Positions 11,101-22,500 of a stretch of 64,000 nucleotides of DNA are shown piece by piece. How positions within the stretch are numbered: position 1 is the stretch's first letter; the number at the start of each line of letters is the position of its first letter. The notes beneath the pieces were generated by a model. It saw nothing but the letters and a program-made list of their open reading frames with translations. It ran no database searches and was not told where the DNA came from. Both the position numbers and the translations under genes were made by a program. Source of the DNA: Nymphaea colorata. Its lineage: Eukaryota; Streptophyta; Magnoliopsida; Nymphaeales; Nymphaeaceae. The stretch is taken from assembly GCF_008831285.2 (NCBI RefSeq), contig NC_045140.1, forward strand, positions 13,249,036 to 13,313,035. Direction: 5' to 3'.

Positions 11101-14100
11101 CTCCTTCATCACAGCTAGGGATATAACCACCCTCACAGTCTTCATTTTCGCAACAGGAGCAAAGGTTTCCAAGTAATCAATTCCATATTTCTGGCTAAAC
11201 CCCTTGGCCACAAGTCGAGCTTTATATCTTTCAACACTCCCATCTGGTTTGTACTTGATGGTATACACCCATTTGGATCCAACTAAGTGAGTGGCTTCAG
11301 GAATCTTCACCACTTCCCATGTCAAGTTTCTTCTTAGGGCATCTATTTCTTCTTTCATTGCATCAGCCCACTTGGAGTCACTTTGAGCTTCAGCAACAGT
11401 CTTGGGAATCACAGCCAAAGAAAGAGTAGAAACAAAACACTTGTAATCTTTTTCAAGTCTGGAATAAGAAACAAAATTACCAATAGGGTGTTGAGTACAT
11501 GACCTGACACCCTTTCTCAGGGCAATGGGAAGATCTTCATTTTTCTTTTCAACCTCATCATGAGTCTCCTTGGTAGCACTTGGTTCATCCAGGGAATGAG
11601 TGGCATTGGGATTGGAAGTAGATCTAGCATCACAAGTCATCATCTCCGTCCGAGTACCTCGTCTAAAGTAGAACTGTCCAAACAACTGAGGGCCTTCCTT
11701 GTCAATGCTATTGTCACACCTTTCCTCCTTCTCAGACACATCAACAGTAGTAAGTGATTCTGCTTTCTTGTAGTCCAAAAAATCTATAAACTGAAGTTCC
11801 TGTCTCTGAGAATACTCTTCCCTGCCCACAGACTGCTCCCCCTGAAGAGGATTCTCACCAAAGTAAGAGGCATGTTCCAAGAAGGTAACATCTCTCGTAA
11901 CATAAACTCGACCAGTAATAGGATCAATACATTTGTATCCTTTTTGCGTAGGGGAGTATCCAACAAAGACACCTTTGATAGACCTAGGATCAAGTTTCTT
12001 GACATTTGGACTGTGATTATGGATAAAACATACACAACCAAAAACACGAGGAGGAAGAGGAAATGGTGGACGACTGCCAGGAAGCAACGAGTGGGGAGTC
12101 CTACCATTCAAAACACGACTGGGCATGCGGTTAATAAGATAGGCACTAGTAAGAACTGCATCACCCCAATAGTGTTTAGGAAGATTTCTCTGAAACAAAA
12201 GAGCCCTGGTGACATTAAGAAGTTGACGATTTTTCCTTTCAGCTACCCCATTTTGAGGGGGGGTGTAACTACAAGAGGTCTCATGAACAATCCCCCGTTG
12301 TCTAACAAACTCCTCAACAGGCCGACACATGTATTCACGGGCATTATCGGACCTGAAAGTTTTAACATTCGCACCGTATTGAGTATGCACAAGAAGAATA
12401 AATGTCTCGATGATACGAGGAACCTCACTGCGGTCTTTTAACAAGTATATAAATGTAGCACGAGAGAAATCATCAATGAAAGTGATAAAATACTGGAAAC
12501 CTTGACGGGTATAAATGCCCGAAGGTCCCCATACATCAGAGTGAATCAGGGAAAAAGCTTCATTAGCACAACTAGAAGAAAGAGGGTACGAAGCCCTCAC
12601 ATGTTTGGCAAACTGACAAACATCACAAGAAATGGAAGACAAATCAAAGGAGGAACACAAGTCTGGAAACAAATGTTTCAAAATCCCAAAAGGTAAATGC
12701 CCAAAACGTTCATGCCAGTACATAAAAGACTGAAGACAATCTTCTCTTCTCTTATCTGTCTTGCGGATCGCTGTCAACAGAGCAGTAGCCACACGTATGG
12801 GAAGACGATATAAGCCATCAGAAGCTAAACCAATCCCAATCCTCTTCCCTGTCACCAAGTCCTGCAAAACACAACGATCGGCAGAGAATATAAGTTCACA
12901 ATTCAATTCTTTAGTAAGTCTACTGACTGACAAGAGATTTAAAGGAAACTGGGGAACATGTAAAGCGCCCTGCACATGAAATTTGTCCAACAAGGACAGC
13001 GTGCCTTCGCCTGCCACACAGGTAGAGGAACCATCTGCAAGAGAAACACGTTCCCTTCCCGAGGACAACTTATACTCATGAAACAATTTTGGATTACCTG
13101 TCATGTGATGAGTAGCACCACTATCGACAATCCATTCCCCCACAGAAGAGTTACCTTGGTTGCCAATAACTGCAAGAGCATGATTAGCTGTAGTTTCCTC
13201 TGAGGTCTCAATCTTGTTGACATCGATCCTGCCCAAATAAGCCTTTAGTTCACGAAGCTGGTCAGCAGAGATGGAGACTTTTTCTCCACTGGATGCTTGC
13301 ACCTCAGACACAGGCGTTCTCCCAATAGAAGATCTCCCCTTGTTTCCCTTCTTCTCTGGATGAAGATCCCAGCAATAATCCACGGTGTGACCTGTCTTCT
13401 TGCAGTGAGTGCACCGGCGAATAGATCTAGACGGGCCGCCAGGACCACGACTCACGAGAGCGGATCTCTCGTGATAGGGCACAAGTTACCTCTTCCCTTC
13501 TTTTGTAACAAGCCTTCTCTGTTCTTCCGCTTCAACACAGGAGTACACATCTTCAATACTGGACACCTCCCCTGAATTTAGAATCTGGCTTCTAACACCT
13601 TCAAACTCATCATTTAAACCTGCTAAAAAGAGGAACACCCTGTTTTCCCATTCATGAGCAACATAAAGTGCCTGATCATGGGGACAATGCCAAGGAATAT
13701 CAGAATGATAGTCAAGCTCTTTCCACTTGGCTTTCAAAGCCCCATAGTACTCTGCAACAGAAGAGTTTCCTTGTCGAATGCCATAGACTGTCTTCATTAC
13801 TTGGTAAGTACGAATTGCCGTCTTCTTTTGGCCATACATTTGCTCGAGGACAATCCACATGTCTCTAGCAGTCTTCTTCCGAAGAATAAGGGGCTGAATA
13901 TCGGCGGAAACGGAATTGAAAATCCAAGTTTTCACTTGATTATCCTCAAGAAACCAAGTATGCCACACATCACTTGTTCTTGCTGGTTCGGGGTTGCTCC
14001 CATGGATATAGGCCATCCGACCACAGCCAGCAATCCCCATAGTCATAGCAGGCGACCACGAGAAATAGTTCTCCTTGGTGAGGCGAAGAGTGATGACCTG

Positions 14101-17100
14101 CATGGGAACATTCTCAGTTCTAAAAACCCCGATTTCAGTTGGATTTGTGTTGATGGTTGACGAGGAAGAAGCTGCCATAATCACAGACCAGTCTAGCAAT
14201 GGGCGAAGTCCAGTAGGCAGCAGGGAGCAACAGCATAATACAACACAAAGAAGGCAGAGGGCAGGCAACAGACAAAACGGAGAACGCCGAAACCTCACCA
14301 GCGGAAGAGACAGCAAGAGGGCGGCGCCGGAAAAACACGAGAGAGCGGCGCTGGGCGGAGACAGACCGCCGGAACCAGGCAGAGCGGCGCGGCGCTGGGC
14401 GGAGACGGACCGCCGGAACCAGACAGAGCGGCGCTAGACCGCCGGAAAATGACGCGGCGCTGGGCGATGCGTCGGGTGACAGAGAGCGGAAGAGAGGAAC
14501 GCTGCTGGGCAGGTCGTCGCTGGGCGGAAGCGGCTGGAACCTGAGCGGCGCTGATCAGGGCGTCGCTGGGCGGATCGTCGCTAGGTGGAGACGGCGGAAT
14601 CCTGAGCGGCGCTGGGCGGAGGCGGCGGCAGGTGCGACAGACGAAGCTCGGGCACGATCGTCGGTCACAGGCGATGAACAGTGCTGGGCGAGACGATGAA
14701 CAGTGCCGGGCGAGACCTCCTCCAACGCGGGCAAAAGACAAACCAGTAACGCCGGAACTTCACGGCTCTGATACCATGTAGAAATACGAACAAGAAGAAG
14801 AGGGAGAGAAACAATGATCACGATGTAACGTGGAAAACCCTCAACACGAGGGAGAAAAAACCACGAATGAGGAGGAGTTGGTGCCCACTAGCAGCCAGAC
14901 TCTCTCTCTCCTAAGATTATCATTAACTCATAAGGATTAGGGTTACATGACTTAAGTAGTGCCCAAAACGGGCTACAAGGCGGGTCGGGTATGGATCCGG
15001 ACCCGAAACACACAATCTATCAACACCTAACAAATTGGGCAAATTGCGTATGAGCTGCATGGAGAACATCACCTGTTATTTTGGAAACAAGATCACATAT
15101 TGAGCCTAAAAGATTTATATTATTATTTATGATCCATTTTGTTGAACTGTGTTTAAACTTCTTGTTCTGGTTCACTTGATTTTCCCTGATCAATCTTTCA
15201 TTCTTAATATCATGTCCTACTGTTATTACCTTTTTAAGTCCATTCTGTAAATAAGGTTGTCTTCAAAGTATATGTTACTGGATGGATGTACCAGTGTGAT
15301 TTTATCTGGTAAAATTCTCTGGTTATGTATTATTATTGTAACATGCTTGCTTGCCCTTTCGTTAGGTATTTTATTCAGGAAAGACCGTTCTGGTACTGCA
15401 CAGTCTTCCAATGATCATGTTTCTTTCGATGCCTTTTTTCCTTTGTCATGGAGATATGAGGGTGGAGGGTTTCTTTTCCGTTTTCTGCCAATTATTTAAA
15501 GGTATGGTGGGGTCATCATTCATTTCCAGATGCATTGTTTTAATTAACCAGGCTGGAACTTTTGTGATTGTTAAGAAATAAATGGCGTTAGGTGATTTTA
15601 GGAAATATTTAGTAGTTGTATAGCAGTTCTTATTATTTTTCTATTTCTTGGAGGACTTTTGTTGTAATTCCACTTATGCTGGAAGGTGTTCAAGAACAGA
15701 TTGAAAAGCTAGGCTGATATAAGGCGGAACTTCCCTTCAGAAGTCCGATTCTTGTGTGCCCTCATTTGTTTGATTCACTATTTTTTCTGTTCTCCTCAGT
15801 TGTGTGTTACTACTCTTGTATAGTCTGAGATTTGATTAGAGTACAGGCTGAATTTATATTGCTGATTCACAGGTGAGTGGTTTGAGATCTGATTGTGTTG
15901 CTGCCTGAATTCATAGTGCTGGTTTTGCCTAGTCTGCATGTTTGGTTCTCTCACAAGCTGATCAATATATATATATATATATATTATACACACACACACC
16001 CCTTTTTGCATTCAACCATGGCTGAGATTAAGACAAGTGAAGGAAAACAGGAAACTGATTTGTCAACTGATTACAAGGCATTTACTAGCCCTTTTTCCTA
16101 CAGTACTTATGTAAAACTAGATGATAACAATTATGAAATTTGGTCCAGAACTTTTATGATGTCAGTTTCATGACAGCATCGTAAATAAACATATTCTTGT
16201 TGAAAAGGAACCTGACGAGGAAACAGGATAGTGTGCAACATGGACTGAGGATAACAATATCTTGATGGCTTGCAAGTCAATTAGTGTATTTCATCATTGC
16301 AAAAAGGATGTGGGATGTTTTACATGATACTTACTGATAGAACAAAAATATACAAGTGCTTACAGGCAGTGATATCCCTACTCTAGTGGATGTGTATAAT
16401 AGATTAAATTGTCGAGCTATGGCTCTTCCTCAGTCCCATGGTGTTCAGTCCCAAAGTGATTCTGCTACTTCTGCCCTGCCATGACTGGAGTCCATGGTCG
16501 TGGTTAAAGTGTATCTAGTTGAGGTAGAGGTGGAGGCCATGAGGAATGTGCCATCCCCTATCTCTCTCGATCAGTTGGAGCTGCAAATTTGTGTGATGAA
16601 TCTAGTTCAAGTTCCTTTCATCGGCATCTAAAGTTGGGCCATCCGTCTCCAAACTTTGTTAGGTCGTTCCTCAAATTTCTCCAACAGCTTCTTTCCAGTG
16701 GGAAGCGTGTCCTTCAAGTCAACAACAGCCATGTTAGAATCTCTTTGGTCTTCTTCATTTAGATGTTTTGGGACTAAGTCATGTTCCTGGTTGGTTGCAA
16801 TCTAGATATTATTTGGTTCTTACTTCTTATTGATGATTTTTTCTAGATTGTCATGGGTCTTCCTAATAAAAGAGAGGTATGAAGTTCCTTGTATTTTGGA
16901 ACATTTTATTATTGAAATAAAGACTCAATTCCTATGTCAAAAATATTCGCATTGATATTCTCCCTCATCCTCGGATGGCGATTTTCACCTGCTGCTGGAC
17001 TCCTACTTTCACTAATTTTTGGATCATCGGTAGTTACGCTGCTGTCTGAAGCCAGGTCGACTATGCTCGTTCTTCATTCCAAGAATCCTTGTTTGCTCCT

Positions 17101-19561
17101 TTCATTGAAAGGACGGACATCGTCAAGCACCTTTGAGGCTTCTTCCATACTTCGATTTTTAGTGGGTGGCAAAACTCCACATGTGCCCAGTACATCGTTT
17201 CCTGAAGCTAAGTTGTTGTTACCTTCCACAAGAGGATGAGGGAGAGGGCTCAGCCTCTGTATTTTGTTCTTAGTTGAGTATCTCTTCTATTCCTCATAGT
17301 CACTGGCGGACCTTTCAATATCTCCATCCTGGAACGAGTTGGCACTACTTGCCCCAACCTCCTCCTCCCCCCCCCCCTCTCTCACTGATGCTGGCTGGGG
17401 GGCTTCTGAGGCTGCCTTACTGAGCCCCTTTCCACTAACTGATGTTGCCATCTTGGTAGCACTTCTAGGGTCGACATGCTGCTAATTTCCCTTTTTCGTC
17501 AGGCTGGAATTCTGAGCGTCGTCTTTCTTCACAATTGGGTCAATTGATTGCAGGCTGGGATCCAGCATGGGCTTGTGCTTAGGAGATACCCATTGGTCCT
17601 AGGAACTGCAATTGACTCCCTTTCCCTGCAGTCGCCCATTGCTTGCCGTGCCTCTTCCGTCTGCTTCTTGAAAGCCTCCAATGCAGACGGTGGGGCTCTG
17701 GTACCAATTTGGTAGGTGCTGCCTGCCAAAGTAGCTCATACCAAGCACTAAGAGAGATTCACAGTTTCACACACACAAATTAGGGTTACCCTGCCCTAAT
17801 CCTTAACCAGAAAATAATAAGTCGAGTGTATTGCAGCCAGCCTTATATATGGGCTGACAAAAATGGATCCTTAGTGATGTACCCGACCCAAAGACACCCT
17901 TATTATATCGTATACCCTAATATAGACTATTATCATTTAACGACTCTATCAGTTTGCTTTATCACTCAATTCTTTGGCTAAATTTGATTTTTTTTTTCTC
18001 CTGATTGCAGGAATGCTGTTTCATGTGTTTGGGGTTCTTCTGGCAGTTATTGTCCCTGTTGTCTTTGCCATTTGCAGGCTGCTTTTCTCTGGTTATGCAA
18101 TGAGCTGGTACCTCTCTCTCTCTCTCCGTCTCTCTAATGTTTTGGCATGAGCTGACTTGTCTATTGGCCTTTTTATGTGATTTGTGAATTAAAACAGTTG
18201 GTTTGTTTTCAGTCATTCTGTTTAGCACGCTCTTGTGTAGATAGATACTCATAAGCTTTATGTATTTTTGCCTGGTGTCATCTCAGTATAAACTCAAAAT
18301 AAAAGTAAATCTTTTGTTCCTTTTTAGTGGCTAGGTTGTTATGGCTGATGCCTATGAATATGTAGAAAGCCGGTTTCACGTTGAAGTTGTTTTCTGTGTA
18401 TTGGTTATATCATGGGCTAAGCAACTTCTATATGCTATAGCATTGAAGCCTAATACTAGTTTACTTCCCTTCAGAAAAATCAATCGAAGCATAACAATGC
18501 AAAATTAGTTATTTCTTATTGTCTAACAAGAATATTTATCATGCCATAGGTTTGCACATCCATGGTTGGCATTCTTGATGTTCATTCCTAGTTCACTTAT
18601 TGGCTTGCTGATTCCAAGAATTATATCAAGTGATCCATCTTCCCGAGCTATATCAGCTTCAAAGTCATCGACAATGGTACATATGCATATCATCCATGAA
18701 GACCTTTTGAGTTCTATCAGTTATTGATATAGCAATTATACATATATGTTTCTGTAAGCAAAAATATATCAGAGGATTAGTGACAGTGGGCATAATTATT
18801 TACAAATTTTACTCATATACATAGTTTTTTTGAAAGCGGATGTGCGAAATAAGTTTGTAAATTTTGTGACATCTTCATGGTGAATTAAGTTTCACTTTCT
18901 ATTTCTACTGAATTTTAGTTTACCCGAGTAATATGCTGAATCAACCAATTTATGCTTCTCCTTTTTCTGTCACTGCCCAAAAGGCAGGATTCTCTCTCTC
19001 CACCCCTTTTAATAAAGTTTTGATTAATTGCAGGGTATGCAGCATGTGTGTGAAAAAGGCAGCTTAAAAACTGTGATATAATTTTAGAAAACGTCAATTT
19101 TTTCAAAGCATTTCTTATCATTTAATCAAAAGGTGACAACATGAACAGAGGTTTGCACCATCCTCCCATCCATTGTTCCTTTGTAAGTTGTAGATACAAA
19201 ATCAAACAAGTTCCAGTGGAAACAGAAAGTTCCATCACCAAGTAAATAATGCATGATGAGGGTCTACTACTTCCGGTAAAGAATTCATTAGGACCTTTGA
19301 AGTTATATCACATAGATACAGGTGGGCACATCGGGTGTCTAAAATTTTTGATATGCAAATGAATAAGCTAGGGGAAATGGCTTAATAAAGGGACTCAAAA
19401 GTGATCTAACAAGTGTATAGGAAACTCAAGAGGCTCACTAGATGCTCTAAGTGCATTAGTGGTACATAACACATGATGATGAATGATTTGATAAAAAAAA
19501 AATGGTTGAAGAAAAGCATACCTACAAGGATATCAAGGTCCTTCTTATGTACAAGAGAGAG

Positions 19562-19599
<38 letters not shown>

Positions 19600-22500
19600 A
19601 GTGTTGGCTGCCTGCTTTGTTAAGCGGATGACATATATATATATATATGTTGACGATGAGGCAGGTTTTTGAATATTAAAGAACCTGACTGTTCTTTAAT
19701 AATTTTAGATAACTTTCTGGTTTACATTGTAATTCTATTGTTCACCCTAATTCTCCCTTAAGTAAGGTAGCGTTTGATAGGCTGGAATTTTACTGTAGCA
19801 TAGGAAATTTATTTCAAATTTTCAAAATTTTTCCAGTTTCATCAAATAGGATTTTTTTTTTACCGTTGGGGCTCAAAACGGAAAAAAATTTCCGGAAATA
19901 TTATTCCAGCTGAGAGCTGGAAATATTTTTCCAGTTTTTTTTACCGTTGGGGAGAAAGAAGGGAAGGAGGAAGGAGGGAGGAGGGAAGGAGGGAGGAGGA
20001 AGAAGGGAAGGAGGAGGAAGAAGGGAAGGAGGGAGGAGGGAAGGAGGGAGGAGGAAGAAGGGAAGGAGGGAGGAGGAGGAAGAAGGGACGGGGAGGAAGA
20101 AGGGAAGGAGGGAGGAGGAAGCAGGGAGAAGGAGGAAGAAGGGAAGGAGGGAGGAGGAAGCAGGGAGAAGGAGGAAGAAGGGACAGGGAGGAAGAAGGGA
20201 AGGAGGGAGGAGGAAGAAGGGACGGGGAGGAAGGAGGGAGGAGGAAGAAGGGAATGAGGGAGGAGGAAGAAGGAGGAAGAAGGGAGGAGGAAGAAGGAGG
20301 AAGAAGGGAAGGAGAGAGGAGGAAGTAGGGAAGGAGGGAGGAGGAAGAAGGAGGAAGAAGGGAAGGAGAGAGGAGGAAGAAGGGAAGGAGAGAGGAGGAA
20401 GAAGGGAAGGAGGGAGGAGGAAGGAGGAAGAAGGGAAGGAGAGAGGAGGAAGAAGGGAAGGAGGGAGGAGGAAGGAGGAAGAAGGGAAGGAGAGAGGAGG
20501 AAGAAGGGAAGGAGGGAGGAGGAAGAAGGAGGAAGAAGGGAAGGAGAGAGGAGGAAGAAGGGAGGCGGAGGAAGAAGAGGGAGGAGGAAGAAGGGAGGCG
20601 GAGAAAGAAGAGGGAAACAAGAATTTCTGGAAATTTGTTTCTCAGTCATCACACACACATTAAAATTGGAAATCAGAAATATTTTTCTCATTCCATTTTT
20701 TCAAGAAATATATTTCCAGAAATATATTTCCAGCCATCAAACACTACCTAAGGGTTAGGGTAAGAGATCAATAACAAGAATTACGAGTTTTCTTCTCTCT
20801 CTTTCTCTCACGTCAACATAGTATCAGAGCCAGCGGCGGCGCCGTGATCCCTTCTATTTTTCGGCGATTGGCAGACTTCCAGCGACTTTCTTTCCGGTGA
20901 CTGTCAGACCGCTTTCTCGTCTTCTTCTTCTTCCTCTTTCTTCTCTTCTCCTTCTTCTTCCTCTTCTCTAATGCTCGCTGGTTGGTGGAGTCTGATCCCG
21001 CCTATGTGGAACGCGTGATCGGACTCCATTGGTGGAACGTGTACAACAGTTTCCATTGGTGGAACGTGTATAGCAGTTTCTTTTTCTCGTGGTGAAGGCT
21101 GACACTGCTGGAGATGGTTGTCTGACGCGACTGATGGTGGAACAACAACTGATGGAGATGGCTGGATGCTGTTGCTATTCGTAGAGAGTCTAGAGACTTG
21201 TTGCTGATCGTGGAAATGATCTGTTGATACTACTAATTGTGGAACAACAAGATGTGGACTTGCTGTTTGAGAGGTTGATGTGAGAACAATAGAAGCAGCG
21301 GTAGTCTTGAGGCAGCCGTCGTCTATAAGTTTTTCTTTGCAGCAGTCATTGTCGGGAAAATCTCTTTTGTCTGTTCAGGGTCGTGTGGAAAGGTGTGACT
21401 GCTGCCTATGTTAATAACGTCTGGAAACCAAGGAAAAATTCTATGACTTCTTTTTTCTACCCGCACACACATATCATTTCTGTCCATATAAAGTGAGCAT
21501 ATATATTCTGTTTTGATCTTCAATATGGAGCAAAGAGATACTATTACTGATATGCAAGGAGACTATAAAAGTTCTAGGAATCTTCTTTCATTTGGGTCGA
21601 CAGTGAAGTTGGATGGCACAAATTATGAAATTTGGTCTCACGTATTTATGATGTATATTAAGGGGCACAGAAAAAAAAACATGTTATTGAAGAGGAGGAA
21701 CCCCTAACTAAGTCTGGAAAATATTCTACATGGGAGGAAGATAACAATATTGTTATGACATGGATTATGAATAGCGTGCAAACACACATCACTCCTCCAA
21801 TTGCGTATTACACCTTTGCCAAACAGATGTGGGAATTTCTGAAGCAAACTTACTCTCACGATAAGAATATGAGCAAAATTTTGCTGGCTGAAGAACTTCT
21901 CAAGCTCCAACAAGGTGACTCAGATCTAGCCCAATACTTTGCTTCAGTCAAATCAGCCTATGAGAGACTAAAAGCTCTACGTCCCCTTGTCAATCATGCT
22001 ACAAAACTCACTTTGAGCAGCACATGGTGGCCAAATTTTTAGCTGGGTTATCTCCTGAGTTTGCAGTGGCAAAAGCCCAAATGTTGATTGAGGCTGAAAT
22101 TCCAGACTTTGCTGAAGCCTATAACAAGCTTAGTCGTCTGGCGATGACACTTACTCCATCCTCAACTGATGCACCCTCTTCAGCACTAGCTGTTCCAAGA
22201 GGCCGTGGGCAGGCCTTATCCATCTTAGGAAGTCGAGGACAGGGCTTCTATAGAGGGAGAGGGGGTCATGGTCTAGGAGGTGGACGTGGTAGATTTCAAT
22301 GCATGTTTTGTGGAAGACTTGGACATCTAGAAGATAGATGCTGGAATAAACATGGTCGGCCAATGATGCGAGACTCTGAGTCATCACAGATCAAGGGTTC
22401 TGCTCATATCCCAAAAGCCTCACATGTTGAAGATGATACTACAGAACCTGCTGCTGAAAAGGTCACTGTTAGTATTAGTAAATCTGAGTATGAACAATTT

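Larger units (their letters stand above)
9620..15025 (-). mobile_element. Copia LTR retrotransposon, family A copy 2, full length
   Basis: A 5406-bp element on the minus strand bounded by two 249-bp LTRs and a perfect 5-bp target duplication CCTAA (9615-9619 and 15026-15030). The two LTRs differ at only three positions, so insertion is recent relative to the other copies here. It has a clear initiator-Met primer site, a polypurine tract and one continuous gag-pol frame interrupted by just two in-frame TAA codons. It lies in intron 3 of the ERMP1-like gene, antisense to it. Confidence 0.96.
19648..20818 (+). repeat. 5' LTR of family B copy 3, interrupted by a MITE
   Basis: Starts TGTTGACGATGAGG and ends CTCACGTCAACA. 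Without the 983-bp insert and its 3-bp duplication it would be about 185 bp. Confidence 0.85.

Noticed and set aside
14295-14821. ORFs of 148 and 88 codons in the Copia leader
   Set aside because: Frames through GC-rich repeats with Ser/Pro/Arg bias; no gag similarity and they extend into the LTR.
19554-20610. CRISPR-like or satellite array
   Set aside because: Units are contiguous, low-complexity and without unique spacers; this is plant nuclear DNA.
19873-20691. Long overlapping ORFs on both strands of the purine tract
   Set aside because: Purely low-complexity translation of a minisatellite; no start context or domain.
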